NCBI RefSeq assembly: GCF_900182695.1
Contig: NZ_FXTK01000023.1
Span: 1-54,926, forward strand
DNA from: Paracoccus laeviglucosivorans
GTDB lineage: Bacteria > Pseudomonadota > Alphaproteobacteria > Rhodobacterales > Rhodobacteraceae
Length of the DNA: 54,926 bases
Reading direction: 5' to 3'
Shown here: in pieces, positions 26,924 to 36,431 of the stretch
How the letters are laid out: the number at the start of each line of letters is the position of its first letter
Numbering within the stretch: the first letter of the stretch is position 1
Notes under the pieces: generated by a model
Databases searched by the model: none
What the model was told of the DNA's origin: nothing
What the model saw: the letters and a program-made list of their open reading frames with translations, nothing else
Position numbers and translations under genes: made by a program

Positions 26924-27226
26924 TTACAATGTTTCTTCTTCGTCCCAAGACGCACCAACGGCCTGTCGAGAGAATGTCTGACCCAGCTTTATCGAAGATG
27001 GATGCAAAAGCGTTTCATCCCAATCCGCAAGATGTCCGAAACCCACTGCCCGTCCATCTTTGTATGAATAGTGATCGTCCTCGCCGCACATATAGACAGC
27101 GCAAGGGTTCTGATCACCCGCATCCTTATCATCTCTGTATGCAAGTAGGACTGGACGTTGATGCTCAAAAATATGAACGCAGCATATGCAAAGGGTATGA
27201 TCACATTCGGTATCGTCGTCCGCCAT
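26924..27226 (-). CDS. small Cys/His-rich hypothetical protein in a low-GC patch
   Basis: 100 aa. The N-terminus reads ECDHTLCICCVHIF, with Cys8, His10, Cys13, Cys15, Cys16 and His18, then Cys42, Cys47 and a CGEDDHY motif, which suggests a zinc-binding fold. The body ends with helix-like FGHLADWDETL. Base composition and codon use are visibly more AT-rich than in flanking genes, suggesting horizontal transfer. ATG 27226 has GGGGATCA upstream. The gene stands alone between gfa and the DUF454 gene. Function unknown. Confidence 0.65.
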   Translation of the reverse strand: MADDDTECDHTLCICCVHIFEHQRPVLLAYRDDKDAGDQNPCAVYMCGEDDHYSYKDGRAVGFGHLADWDETLLHPSSIKLGQTFSRQAVGASWDEEETL

Positions 27227-27337
27227 AACTGATCCCCTGTGCCCTAAAACATGGTGCAAGTTAGGTGATCTTATACAAGCAGCTGGTGCGTTCGCAAAGA
27301 TAGCCAGTCCTATTTTACCACCACCGCGCTCCGCCCC

Positions 27338-27691
27338 TCACCCCTCAGGCCGCGAACACAACCACACCGCCACGCTGCCACAAATCAACGCCTGCACCGC
27401 CACGATCCGCGCATCCAGTCCGAAATAAAGCGACCAGCCCACGCCACAGGCCATGGCCACGGTCGCGAAAACCTTGGCGCGGCGGCTGACGATGCCGCGT
27501 TTGCGCCATGCACGGATCGGCGGGCCGAAGGTCGGATGGCGCATGATCCGCGCGCCCAGACGCGGCGAGGAACGCGCGAAGGCCCAGACGGCCACCAGCA
27601 GAAACGGCACCGTGGGCATGACCGGCAGCAGAACGCCGATGGCCCCCAACCCCAGCGCCAGCCAGCCGAGCGCAAGCCAGACCAGCCGCAT
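27338..27691 (-). CDS. DUF454 (YbaN-like) inner-membrane protein
   Basis: 117 aa with three to four hydrophobic segments. The N-terminal pattern GWLALGLGAIGVLLPVMPTVPFLLVAVWAFARSS is the signature of DUF454/YbaN. Function is not established. It overlaps the hemW stop by one base and so is probably co-transcribed with it. Confidence 0.85.
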   Translation of the reverse strand: MRLVWLALGWLALGLGAIGVLLPVMPTVPFLLVAVWAFARSSPRLGARIMRHPTFGPPIRAWRKRGIVSRRAKVFATVAMACGVGWSLYFGLDARIVAVQALICGSVAVWLCSRPEG

Positions 27692-28884
27692 CAGGCCGCA
27701 AGCTCGCGCAGGATGCCATTCAGGACGGGGCGGCCAGTCTCGGTCGCGATGATGCGGTCCGGGGTCTGGGTGATCAGGCCAAGGTCGATCAGATGCGCGA
27801 TACGATCCTGCGGCAGGGTCGCGCCGTGGGCCAGATAGCGGGCGGTTTCCATGCCTTCGGACAGACGCATGGACATCAGCAGATATTCCAGCGCCATGTC
27901 GTCACGCGATAGCGGGTCACGCAGGCTGTCGCCATTGCCACGGGCTTCGACCGCTTCCAGCCATGCACCGGGGGCGCGGTGGGCCTCGGTCGCCCAGCGA
28001 CCCGATGGCAGCGTCAGGCGGCCATGCGCGCCGGGGCCGATGGCGGCCCAGTCGCCCTGTCGCCAATAGATCAGATTGTGGCGGCTTTCGGCACCGGGGC
28101 GGGCGTGGTTTGAAATCTCATAGGTGGGCATACCCGCCGCGGCGCAAATTTCCTGCGTGTCCAGATACATGTCGGCAGACAGGTCGTCATCGGGCAGGCC
28201 CTTCAGGCCCCCTTTGGCATGGCGCGCGCCAAAGGCAGTGCCGGGTTCGATGGTCAGCTGATAGGCCGACAGGTGATCGACGGCCATGGACAGCGCTTGG
28301 GTCAGCTCACGCCGCCAATGGGCACGGTCCTGATCCTGACGGGCATAGATCAGATCGAAGCTGACGCGGGTGAAGCAATCACGCGCAATGTCGAATGCCG
28401 CGCGACCTTCGGCGACGGAATGCATCCGGCCCAGCTTGCGCAAGTCGTCATCGTTCAGCGCCTGCATCCCCATCGAGACGCGGTTGACGCCCGCATCGGC
28501 ATAAGCGCGGAAACGGCCCATCTCGACGCTGGTGGGGTTTGCCTCCAGCGTGATCTCAATGTCATTGGCAAAGGGCCAATGACTGCGCGCGGCGTCGATG
28601 ATGCCCTGCACCGTTTCAGGGGCCATCAGGCTGGGGGTGCCGCCGCCGAAAAAGATGCTGTTCAGCACCCGACCCGAGGTTTCCGCGCCAAGCCGCGCCA
28701 GCTCGGTCCGGTAAGCGGCGAGCCAGCGGCTTTGGTCGATGCTGGCCGAAACATGGCTGTTGAAATCGCAATAAGGGCATTTCGCGGCGCAAAAGGGCCA
28801 ATGCACATACAAGCCAAAGCCGCCCGCCCTCCAATCGTCGGAAGGCGGGTTCGTGCTGGCAAGGGCTGGCATGGGCTGGGTCAT
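27691..28884 (-). CDS. hemW: radical SAM haem chaperone HemW
   Basis: 397 aa, formerly annotated as oxygen-independent coproporphyrinogen oxidase. The radical SAM cluster motif C32xxxC36xxC39 is in WPFCAAKCPYCDFNSH. The extra cysteine of true HemN (CxxxCxxCxC) is absent, which fits HemW. It overlaps the RidA gene by 4 bases; the order rph-rdgB-ridA-hemW is a conserved alphaproteobacterial block. Confidence 0.92.
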   Translation of the reverse strand: MTQPMPALASTNPPSDDWRAGGFGLYVHWPFCAAKCPYCDFNSHVSASIDQSRWLAAYRTELARLGAETSGRVLNSIFFGGGTPSLMAPETVQGIIDAARSHWPFANDIEITLEANPTSVEMGRFRAYADAGVNRVSMGMQALNDDDLRKLGRMHSVAEGRAAFDIARDCFTRVSFDLIYARQDQDRAHWRRELTQALSMAVDHLSAYQLTIEPGTAFGARHAKGGLKGLPDDDLSADMYLDTQEICAAAGMPTYEISNHARPGAESRHNLIYWRQGDWAAIGPGAHGRLTLPSGRWATEAHRAPGAWLEAVEARGNGDSLRDPLSRDDMALEYLLMSMRLSEGMETARYLAHGATLPQDRIAHLIDLGLITQTPDRIIATETGRPVLNGILRELAA

Positions 28885-29255
28885 TCCCGGAATGCGGTCA
28901 CTTCGATTTCTATCTTCATTTCGGGTCTGATCAGGCCCGCGACAACCATCGTGGCCGCAGGTAACGCATCTTTCATAGCCTCACCCAGAACCGGGGTGAT
29001 TTCGTCCACCAGGGCGGCGTCGGTGATGGTGTATTGCACGCGAACGATGTCGTCCGGCGCGAAACCCGCCTGCCCCAGCGTCGCGAAGATGGTGGCGAAG
29101 GCGTTGCGCGCCTGATCGGCGGCGCTTTCGGGCATTTCCATCGCGGCGTAGTCATAGCCGGTGGTGCCCGAAACGAAACACCACGGACCCTTGACGACCG
29201 CGCGGCTGTAACCCAGCGCGACCTCGAACGGCGATCCGGTCGAGATCCTATGCAA
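28881..29255 (-). CDS. RidA family protein, TTG start
   Basis: 124 aa of the YjgF/YER057c/UK114 (RidA) fold, which deaminates reactive enamines/imines. The start is decided by two facts: GGAGG lies about 8 bases before TTG 29255, and reading from there gives [20 protein letters not shown], the expected family N-terminus. The open frame continues to ATG 29282, but that part lies inside rdgB and has no family character. The start overlaps the end of rdgB by 8 bases. Confidence 0.85.
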   Translation of the reverse strand: MHRISTGSPFEVALGYSRAVVKGPWCFVSGTTGYDYAAMEMPESAADQARNAFATIFATLGQAGFAPDDIVRVQYTITDAALVDEITPVLGEAMKDALPAATMVVAGLIRPEMKIEIEVTAFRE

Positions 29256-29853
29256 AGGCCGCCTCCAGCTTGCGGAAGGCATCGGCGCGGTGGCTGATGC
29301 GGTTCTTTTCGTCAGGCGTCATCTCGGCGAAGGTCACATCGTAACCTTGCGGAATGAAGATCGGGTCATAGCCATGACCCTGCGCGCCGCGCGGCGGCCA
29401 TGTCAGACGACCGGGGGCCACGCCCTCAAATATCTCTTCATGGCCATCCGGCCACATGAGGATCAGGGTAGCGCGAAACTGGGCCGTGCGCGGTTCGGGC
29501 GTGCCCTTGGCGTCCAGTTCGTTCCACGTCCGCGTCATCGCTTGCATGAAGTCGCGCCCGTTGGGGGTTTCCGCCCAGTCGGCGGTATAGACGCCCGGTG
29601 CGCCGCCCAGCCCGTCCACCGTGATGCCGCTGTCATCGGCCAGAACCGGCAGACCCGTCGCCTGCATCGCGGCGCAGGCCTTGATGCGGGCGTTGCCGAT
29701 AAAGCTGTCCTCGGTCTCGGCGGGTTCGGGCAGGCCCATTTCGCCCGCACTGGTCACCTCGATGCCGTGCGGTGCCATCATCGCGCGGATTTCGTCCAGC
29801 TTGCCCGCGTTATGGGTGGCGACAAGGATCTTTTTCTCGGTCAGCTTTCTCAT
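29248..29853 (-). CDS. rdgB: XTP/dITP pyrophosphatase (non-canonical purine NTPase)
   Basis: Cleans deaminated purine nucleotides such as dITP and XTP. 201 aa. The N-terminal [12 protein letters not shown], the metal site [13 protein letters not shown] and LADDSGI are the RdgB/HAM1 signatures; the C-terminal [10 protein letters not shown] is complete. It overlaps rph by 4 bases. Confidence 0.95.
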   Translation of the reverse strand: MRKLTEKKILVATHNAGKLDEIRAMMAPHGIEVTSAGEMGLPEPAETEDSFIGNARIKACAAMQATGLPVLADDSGITVDGLGGAPGVYTADWAETPNGRDFMQAMTRTWNELDAKGTPEPRTAQFRATLILMWPDGHEEIFEGVAPGRLTWPPRGAQGHGYDPIFIPQGYDVTFAEMTPDEKNRISHRADAFRKLEAAFA

Positions 29854-30563
29854 GCGGTGGCGGCCTTTTGTGCGGCAACCAACGAGGTGATCCCCGCCTC
29901 GGCAAGGTCCAGAAGCTGGTTCATCTCGGAGCGCGAGAAAGTCGCGCCTTCGGCAGACATCTGAATTTCGATCAGGCGACCCGAGCCGGTCATGATGAAA
30001 TTGCCGTCAGTGCCTGCCTCGCTATCCTCGGCATAGTCCAGATCAAGCAGCGGCTGACCCGCATAGATGCCGCAGGACACGGCTGCGACATGATCCACGA
30101 TCGGATCTGTGGTGATGATCCCGGCTTTCAGCAGCTTGTTCACCGCCAGACGCAGCGCGACCCACCCCCCGGTGATCGAGGCGCAGCGGGTGCCACCGTC
30201 GGCCTGGATCACATCGCAGTCGATGACGATCTGACGTTCGCCAAGCGCCCGGCGATCCACACCCGCGCGCAAGGCGCGACCGATCAGGCGCTGGATTTCC
30301 TGCGTGCGGCCGGATTGCTTGCCCGCAGCCGCCTCGCGCCGGTTGCGGGAATTGGTGGCGCGCGGCAGCATACCGTATTCCGCCGTCACCCAGCCCTGCC
30401 CCGACCCCTTCAGGAAAGGCGGTGCCTTGTCCTCGATCGTGGCGGAGCACAGCACTTTGGTATCCCCGCACGAGATGAGGCACGAGCCCTCGGCGTGGCG
30501 CATCACGCCCGTCTCGATTGAAATCGGGCGCATATCACTTAAATTTCGACCAGAGGGGCGCAT
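29850..30563 (-). CDS. rph: ribonuclease PH
   Basis: Phosphorolytic exonuclease trimming tRNA 3' ends. 237 aa, complete. [13 protein letters not shown] at the start, [31 protein letters not shown], and [19 protein letters not shown] are family signatures. It is divergent from hrcA; the 79-bp gap must contain both promoters. Confidence 0.96.
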   Translation of the reverse strand: MRPSGRNLSDMRPISIETGVMRHAEGSCLISCGDTKVLCSATIEDKAPPFLKGSGQGWVTAEYGMLPRATNSRNRREAAAGKQSGRTQEIQRLIGRALRAGVDRRALGERQIVIDCDVIQADGGTRCASITGGWVALRLAVNKLLKAGIITTDPIVDHVAAVSCGIYAGQPLLDLDYAEDSEAGTDGNFIMTGSGRLIEIQMSAEGATFSRSEMNQLLDLAEAGITSLVAAQKAATA

Positions 30564-30642
30564 CTGTCATTCCTTTCGGGGGTTTTGCTGTTCAAATACA
30601 GTTCCAGAACCCCTGACCGCAACCCGTGAACTGTTCGCTGCC

Positions 30643-31692
30643 ATGCCTGACACCGCCCTGCTTTCAGATCTGAACGACCGATCCCGCGAGGTGTTTCGGC
30701 GCGTAGTCGAATCTTACCTTGCGACCGGCGAACCCGTCGGGTCACGCACCCTGACCCGTGACATGACGGTCAGCGCCGCTACGATCCGCAATGTGATGCA
30801 GGATCTTGAGCATCTTGGCCTGCTGGACCACCCCCATGTCTCAGCCGGGCGGATGCCGACGCAATTGGGGCTGCGGCTGTTCGTCGATGGGCTGATGGAG
30901 GCAGGACCGGTTTCAGCGACCGACCGCGAGATGATCGAGGAGACGCTGGGCAATGACAGTAGCGACACGGGCGCGATGATGGACCGCGTCAGTATGGCGC
31001 TGTCATCGCTGACCCATGGCGCATCGCTGGTTCTGATGCCCAAGCAAGAAGCGCCGGTGCGTCATATCGAATTCGTCAGCCTTGCCCCCGACCGCGCGCT
31101 GGTGGTTCTGGTCTTTGCCGATGGGCGGGTCGAAAACCGGGTCTTCACCCCCCCACCCGGCCATACCGCCAGCGCGATGCGTGAAGCAGCGAATTTTCTC
31201 AATGCCTTCGCAGAAGGACGCACATTGGGCGACCTGCGCCACGGCATTTCGCGCGAAATCGAGGCGAGCCGTCAGAAGCTGGACCAGATGGCGGCGGCGC
31301 TGATCGCCTCGGGTCTGGCGATGTGGGACGGTGACGGGGCGGATCCAAGGTTGATCGTGCGCGGGCGCGCCAATCTGCTGGCGCATGAACTGGCCGATCT
31401 GGACCGTGTGCGCGTGCTGTTCGATGATCTGGAGCGCAAGCGCGACATTGCCGATTTTCTCGAATTGGCCGAACAGGGTGAGGGCGTGCGCATTTTCATT
31501 GGCTCGGAGAACAAGCTTTTTTCACTTTCCGGTTCATCTCTGGTCGTTTCGCCCTATATGAATGCCGACCGGAAGATTGTCGGGGCGGTGGGCGTCATTG
31601 GGCCCACGCGGCTGAATTATGGCCGCATCGTTCCGATCGTCGATTATACTGCGCAGCTCGTCGGGCGGATGATCTCCGGCCGGAAAGGATAA
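30643..31692 (+). CDS. hrcA: heat-inducible transcription repressor HrcA
   Basis: Represses groESL-type heat-shock genes through CIRCE operators. 349 aa; N-terminal winged helix (SREVFRRVVESYLATGEPVGSRTL) then the GAF-like domain. ATG 30643 is chosen from the family N-terminus; the longer upstream frame is antisense to rph. No CIRCE element is seen upstream, so hrcA does not appear to control itself that way. Four bases separate it from grpE. Confidence 0.95.
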   Translation: MPDTALLSDLNDRSREVFRRVVESYLATGEPVGSRTLTRDMTVSAATIRNVMQDLEHLGLLDHPHVSAGRMPTQLGLRLFVDGLMEAGPVSATDREMIEETLGNDSSDTGAMMDRVSMALSSLTHGASLVLMPKQEAPVRHIEFVSLAPDRALVVLVFADGRVENRVFTPPPGHTASAMREAANFLNAFAEGRTLGDLRHGISREIEASRQKLDQMAAALIASGLAMWDGDGADPRLIVRGRANLLAHELADLDRVRVLFDDLERKRDIADFLELAEQGEGVRIFIGSENKLFSLSGSSLVVSPYMNADRKIVGAVGVIGPTRLNYGRIVPIVDYTAQLVGRMISGRKG

Positions 31693-31696
31693 GGAC

Positions 31697-32236
31697 ATGA
31701 CCAACGAGAACCTGAACGGAAGCCCGCTTGACGAGGGAGACCTTGTCGATCCCCTGCTGGAGGAAAGCGCCGAGATCGAAGCCCTGATCGCCGAGCGCGA
31801 CAGCTTCCGCGACCGTTTCATGCGTGCGCTGGCCGATGCAGAAAACGCACGTAAGCGTGCCGACAAAGACCGCCGCGAAGCCGAACAGTATGGTGGATCG
31901 CGTCTGGCCCGCGATTTGCTGCCCGTCTATGATGCGCTTTCGCGTGCGCTGGAGGCTGCGGGCGACGAGCAGCGGGAAGCCGCCTCGGCGCTGATTGAAG
32001 GCGTTGAGCTGACCTTGCGCGAATTGAACAACGTTTTTGCCAAGCACGGCATTCACGTCATCACGCCGCAGGTCGGCGAAAAATTCGACCCGCAACAGCA
32101 TGAAGCGATGTTCGAAGCGCCCGTGCCGGGCACCGTGTCTGGCAATATCATTCAGGTGATGGGGAATGGTTTCATGCTGCATGATCGATTGCTGCGTCCG
32201 GCAAAAGTCGGCGTAAGTTCGATGCCAGCGAACTGA
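31697..32236 (+). CDS. grpE: nucleotide exchange factor GrpE
   Basis: DnaK co-chaperone that releases ADP. 179 aa with an N-terminal coiled-coil helix (RDRFMRALADAENARKRADKDRREAEQYGGSRLARDLLPVYD) and the C-terminal beta domain (HEAMFEAPVPGTVSGNIIQVMGNGFMLHDRLLRPAKVGV). Follows hrcA in the usual order; dnaK and dnaJ are not in the window. A strong terminator follows. Confidence 0.95.
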   Translation: MTNENLNGSPLDEGDLVDPLLEESAEIEALIAERDSFRDRFMRALADAENARKRADKDRREAEQYGGSRLARDLLPVYDALSRALEAAGDEQREAASALIEGVELTLRELNNVFAKHGIHVITPQVGEKFDPQQHEAMFEAPVPGTVSGNIIQVMGNGFMLHDRLLRPAKVGVSSMPAN

Positions 32237-32260
32237 GCTCATTTTTTCTGCGGAAAAGCA

Positions 32261-32290
32261 AAAGCCCCGAGTTATTGCTCGGGGCTTTCT
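32261..32290. terminator. intrinsic terminator after grpE
   Basis: AAAGCCCCGAG pairs with CTCGGGGCTTT around TTATTG. The pattern ends in T residues on the plus strand and starts with A residues on the other side, so it can serve both grpE and the converging parB. Confidence 0.88.
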
Positions 32291-32332
32291 ATTTATAGTA
32301 GATGGCTTCGTCAAAAAGACTAGATATTGTAG

Positions 32333-33205
32333 CTATTGGCCCGCCAGAACCTGGCAAAGGCGGTCCAGCTGATCAAGATCCTTGTAATTGATCACCATTT
32401 GACCGCCATCCTGTCCCGCATGTTTGATCGTCACGCGCATTTTCAAGTGCGCTGACAGATCCCCCTCCAATGCGCGCGTATCTGCGTCTTTTTCCTGCGC
32501 GGCCTTCTTAGGCTTGGAATTCGCATTCTCCGCCTGACGCCGGACGAGCTCTTCCGTCTCGCGAACGGAAAGATTCTTTTCGATAACCTTGCGGGCAAGC
32601 TCAACGGCGTTGGGTGCGGTAATCAGTGCGCGCGCATGGCCGGTCGTCAGCTTGCCTTCCTTAAGCCAAACCTGAACCTGATCGGGTAGGTTCAGCAGCC
32701 GAAGCAAGTTCGCGATATGACTGCGGCTTTTATTCAGCGCCTCGGCCAATTTCTCCTGCGTATGGCCAAATCGATCCATGAGCTGCCGATAAGATGCCGC
32801 CTCTTCGATCGAGTTGAGGTCCGCACGCTGGATATTTTCAACAATCGCGACCTCAAGGACTTCGGTGTCACTGAGTTCACGAACGATGACAGGAACTTCA
32901 TGCAACTGAGCGATTTGGGCGGCACGCCAGCGCCGTTCGCCCGCCACGATCTGGAAAAGCCCGCGATCATCGGGATGTGGCCTGACGATCAGCGGCTGCA
33001 GCATTCCCTTGCTGCGCAGCGAATCCGCAAGCTCTTGTAACGCTTCGGGTGCGAAACTCCGGCGAGGCTGGTCTGGATTGGGTGTCAACTGCTCGACCGG
33101 CATGACCTGACGCGGCGCAGGACGCTCGGACGGGATCAAGTCAACATCTGCCATAAGTGCCGACAAACCGCGTCCCAAGCCCCGTTTTTCAAGCTTATCC
33201 GACAT
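32333..33205 (-). CDS. parB: chromosome partitioning protein ParB
   Basis: Binds parS and loads SMC near the origin. 290 aa. N-terminal GLGRGLSALM, the CTPase box GERRWRAAQ, the helix-turn-helix around EKLAEALNKSRSHIANLLRLLNLP, and a C-terminal dimer domain. Twelve bases from parA. Two perfect parS sites lie within 4 kb. Confidence 0.96.
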   Translation of the reverse strand: MSDKLEKRGLGRGLSALMADVDLIPSERPAPRQVMPVEQLTPNPDQPRRSFAPEALQELADSLRSKGMLQPLIVRPHPDDRGLFQIVAGERRWRAAQIAQLHEVPVIVRELSDTEVLEVAIVENIQRADLNSIEEAASYRQLMDRFGHTQEKLAEALNKSRSHIANLLRLLNLPDQVQVWLKEGKLTTGHARALITAPNAVELARKVIEKNLSVRETEELVRRQAENANSKPKKAAQEKDADTRALEGDLSAHLKMRVTIKHAGQDGGQMVINYKDLDQLDRLCQVLAGQ

Positions 33206-33217
33206 GTCTATCTCTCC

Positions 33218-33994
33218 TTAGGCGGTCGCAAGTTGTCGTGATAGGAATTCCTGAGCCAATTCACGATAGGCAACACTGCCCTTTGAATTGGGATCATATT
33301 GCAAAACAGGCATCGCATGGGAGGGCGCTTCGGATAGCCGCACATTCCGCGGGATTACAGTTTTATAGACAAGCCCGGATAATGTATTGCGAGCGTCGGC
33401 TTCAACCTGCTGCGAGAGATTGTTGCGGTTATCCGACATCGTCAGCAGCACACCTTCGATACGGAGATCTGGATTCGCAGTTTGCCGAACCTCTCGGACC
33501 GTCATGAGCAACTGAGACAGTCCCTCAAGCGCATAAAATTCAGCCTGCAATGGCACTAATATGCTTTGCGCGGCGACCATTGCATTCACTGTCAGCAGCC
33601 CCAGCGCAGGGGGGCAATCGATCAAGACATATTCCGTGTCAATTCGCGTCGCCAGTTTTCGGCGCAGGAGCTGCGTCCTGCCTGGTCGGTTGGAAATCTC
33701 AAAATCTACCGAGGCAAGATCCCTGCTGGATGGCACCAGAGACAGGTTGGGAATATCCGTGGGGATAACACAATCGACAATCTCCAGATCGTCAATGATC
33801 AAATCATAAGAGCTGCGTTCGCGCGCTTCCGGTGGCACACCCAAACCTGTGGATGCGTTTCCTTGAGGGTCCAAGTCTACTACGGTGACTCGCTTACCAA
33901 GCTCGGCAAGCGCAGCGCCCAGATTTATCGCAGTCGTCGTTTTACCCACGCCACCTTTTTGGTTGGCTACGGCGATAACCCTAGTTTCAGACAT
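33218..33994 (-). CDS. parA: chromosome partitioning ATPase ParA
   Basis: 258 aa with the deviant Walker A KGGVGKTTT near the N-terminus, DLDPQGNAS and the DCPPALGLLT switch region. Moves ParB-parS complexes after replication. ATG 33994 ([15 protein letters not shown]) is chosen over the upstream ATG 34009, since the latter lies within rsmG. It overlaps the end of rsmG by 8 bases. Confidence 0.96.
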   Translation of the reverse strand: MSETRVIAVANQKGGVGKTTTAINLGAALAELGKRVTVVDLDPQGNASTGLGVPPEARERSSYDLIIDDLEIVDCVIPTDIPNLSLVPSSRDLASVDFEISNRPGRTQLLRRKLATRIDTEYVLIDCPPALGLLTVNAMVAAQSILVPLQAEFYALEGLSQLLMTVREVRQTANPDLRIEGVLLTMSDNRNNLSQQVEADARNTLSGLVYKTVIPRNVRLSEAPSHAMPVLQYDPNSKGSVAYRELAQEFLSRQLATA

Positions 33995-34565
33995 GTTTAA
34001 TACCCGCAATCTTCAGGATAACCGCATCAGGGTCAGTTTTGCTTGGATAGCTCTCAACATCAAAGACCCAGTCAACCCGCGCCTGTTCAACCTCGGGTGC
34101 CCAGTTTTTCCCCTTCATAAGCCAAGCTGTCCCTGCAGGATCAAGATGCCTTACAGCATATGACAACAGAAGCGGCAGAGGGGCAAGTGCTCTGGCACTG
34201 AGATTAGCGGCACCTAAAGGATCAACGGCTTCGATCCGGTCACAGATCACCCGCACGTTGTTTAATCCCAACTCTCTTATGGCGGTCCGTAGAAAAGCTG
34301 ATTTTCGTTGATCACTCTCAACAAGCGTCACTGCTAATGCCGGTCTGGAAATTGCAAGAACCAAACCCGGAAGACCGCCCCCGCTTCCGATGTCCGTCCA
34401 ATCCGATGCACCGGCTGCAAATGCAGAAATCTGAAGACTATCTTCTATATGGCGTGATTCAATTTCCGAAACCGTGTTGGGCGACACCAAATTAATTGCG
34501 GGGTTCCACTTCCGAAGCAGAACAGCAAACTGCTGCAGCAACTGTGTTTCACGTGAAACATTCAT
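33987..34565 (-). CDS. rsmG: 16S rRNA (guanine527-N7)-methyltransferase
   Basis: 192 aa. SAM-binding motif [14 protein letters not shown] and the downstream [12 protein letters not shown] are the GidB/RsmG signatures. The first codons (MNVSRETQ) contain a perfect parS site. It overlaps the mnmG stop by 4 bases and parA by 8, in the conserved mnmE-mnmG-rsmG-parA-parB order. Confidence 0.94.
   Translation of the reverse strand: MNVSRETQLLQQFAVLLRKWNPAINLVSPNTVSEIESRHIEDSLQISAFAAGASDWTDIGSGGGLPGLVLAISRPALAVTLVESDQRKSAFLRTAIRELGLNNVRVICDRIEAVDPLGAANLSARALAPLPLLLSYAVRHLDPAGTAWLMKGKNWAPEVEQARVDWVFDVESYPSKTDPDAVILKIAGIKHV
34545..34560. promoter_or_regulatory. parS site (perfect 16-bp palindrome)
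   Basis: TGTTTCACGTGAAACA, identical to the consensus parS of many bacteria. It lies in codons 3-7 of rsmG. ParB encoded 1.3 kb away is the expected ligand. Confidence 0.95.
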
Positions 34566-36430
34566 GCCGAACGACGGGCTCCGGCCTTGATGATTGAGAT
34601 CAGCAGCGTTAGGGCCGCGGGCGTCATACCCTCAATAACCGCTGCCGCCGCAATAGTGGTAGGTCGATTCCGATTGAGCTTGTCTTTCAACTCATTCGAC
34701 AATCCTGAGACAGCGCTATAGTCGAAACGCTCCGGGATGTGCGTTGCCTCCTCTTTGCGAAGCAATTCCGCATCCCTGTCCTGCCGTTCCGTATACTGAT
34801 GATACAGCGCGTCTGTAGCAACTTGATCGAGGGTTTTAGCGTCAAATGACGCAAGTGCTTCGTCCAGCCCAAGGACTTGCTCGCGAGCAATAACCTGCTG
34901 GCTCAGCAACGAAAAAAGACTACGCCTTGCGCCGTCTTGCCGAACCTCCATCCCCAGTCTGCCGAGTTCAGTGGGCGTATATGTGACGGCTTGCGCGCGT
35001 TGTCGTGCAGCATGATATTGCGTCATTTTATCAGAGAAATACGCTTTTCGACGGTCGCCGACACAGCCCAGATCAATACCTAACTGTGTCAGGCGTTGGT
35101 CTGCATTATCAGCGCGCAAGCTGAGTCGGAACTCCGCTCGTGAGGTGAACATCCTGTAGGGCTCACTAACGCCTCGATTAATTAGGTCGTCGATCATCAC
35201 GCCAATATAGCTTTGCGATCTGCTGAAATGCAAAGGTGCCCGGTTCTGCGCACGTAGTGCTGCGTTCAATCCCGCGACAAGCCCTTGTGCCGCAGCCTCC
35301 TCATAGCCTGTCGTTCCATTGATTTGACCGGCCAAGAATAAACCAGCAAGCTTTTTCACCTCAAGCGACGGCTTCAGCGCCCTCGGGTCAACATAATCGT
35401 ATTCAACAGCATAGCCAGGCTGAACGATAACCGCTTCCGATAGTCCGTCAATGGACCTGACATAGTCCAACTGGACATCTTCGGGCAAGGATGTTGAGAT
35501 ACCGTTGGGATACACCAACTCACTGTCCAAGCCTTCCGGTTCCAGAAAGATCTGATGCGAGGACTTATCCGCAAATCTCACGATCTTATCTTCGATAGAA
35601 GGACAATAGCGCGGCCCTACCCCATCTATCCGGCCGCCATACATTGCAGATCGCGACAAGTTATTTCTGATGATCTCATGCGTTTTCAAGTTTGTGTGCG
35701 TTATCGCGCAACTGATCTGACGCGCCACCGGCAGTTCATTCAGATATGAGAACATGACCGGCACTTCATCGCCCGGCTGTTTTTCAAGGCTATCCCAGTC
35801 GATGCTGCTTTTTTCTATTCGGGGCGGTGTGCCTGTTTTAAGCCGCCCCAGCGGCAGGCCAAGCGGATAGATAGATGTCGCCAGCGAAACAGCGGCTTTG
35901 TCGCCCCAACGGCCCGCCTGGCGTTTTTCGTCACCAATATGAATGAGCCCGTTCAGAAACGTCCCGGTCGTAATGACCACTTGACCAGCTACAAGCTCGC
36001 GGCCGTCAGAAAGAGTAATGCCCTGAACATGTCCGCGATCATGGGAAAGTGCGGCAACCTCGCCAATGACGATCTCAAGTTGATGTTGTGCCTCGGCGGC
36101 GGCGCGTGCCTCTGCCCGATACAGCTTCCGGTCAGCTTGGGCGCGCGGCCCCTGCACTGCCGGACCCTTTCGCCGATTCAACAAGCGAAACTGTATCCCG
36201 GCCGCATCCGCCAACCGACCCATAACGCCATCCAGCGCATCGATTTCACGTACCAGATGGCCCTTCCCCAAACCACCTATGGCGGGGTTGCACGACATCG
36301 TTCCTATGTCTTCGATCCGCATCGTCACCAATGCGGTGCTCGCACCCATGCGCGCCGATGCCATTGCCGCCTCAAGTCCGGCATGACCTCCACCCACTAC
36401 GACGACGTCAAACTGTTTCACGTGAAACAT
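34562..36430 (-). CDS. mnmG: tRNA uridine-5-carboxymethylaminomethyl modification enzyme MnmG
   Basis: 622-aa FAD protein that with MnmE modifies the wobble U34 of tRNAs. [10 protein letters not shown] near residue 13 binds FAD, and [21 protein letters not shown] is a family hallmark. ATG 36430 begins [15 protein letters not shown]; the reported upstream open frame is inside mnmE. A perfect parS lies at the start codons. Confidence 0.96.
   Translation of the reverse strand: MFHVKQFDVVVVGGGHAGLEAAMASARMGASTALVTMRIEDIGTMSCNPAIGGLGKGHLVREIDALDGVMGRLADAAGIQFRLLNRRKGPAVQGPRAQADRKLYRAEARAAAEAQHQLEIVIGEVAALSHDRGHVQGITLSDGRELVAGQVVITTGTFLNGLIHIGDEKRQAGRWGDKAAVSLATSIYPLGLPLGRLKTGTPPRIEKSSIDWDSLEKQPGDEVPVMFSYLNELPVARQISCAITHTNLKTHEIIRNNLSRSAMYGGRIDGVGPRYCPSIEDKIVRFADKSSHQIFLEPEGLDSELVYPNGISTSLPEDVQLDYVRSIDGLSEAVIVQPGYAVEYDYVDPRALKPSLEVKKLAGLFLAGQINGTTGYEEAAAQGLVAGLNAALRAQNRAPLHFSRSQSYIGVMIDDLINRGVSEPYRMFTSRAEFRLSLRADNADQRLTQLGIDLGCVGDRRKAYFSDKMTQYHAARQRAQAVTYTPTELGRLGMEVRQDGARRSLFSLLSQQVIAREQVLGLDEALASFDAKTLDQVATDALYHQYTERQDRDAELLRKEEATHIPERFDYSAVSGLSNELKDKLNRNRPTTIAAAAVIEGMTPAALTLLISIIKAGARRSA
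36414..36429. promoter_or_regulatory. parS site (second perfect copy)
   Basis: TGTTTCACGTGAAACA again, covering the first six codons of mnmG (FHVKQ motif). The two copies are 1.87 kb apart, each at the 5' end of a gene, about 3 and 5 kb from the oriC candidate. Confidence 0.95.
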
Positions 36431-36431
36431 C

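Noticed and set aside
26821..27228. Plus-strand open frame across the low-GC islet
   Set aside because: The minus-strand frame has patterned Cys/His residues and a plausible start; the plus-strand product looks random.
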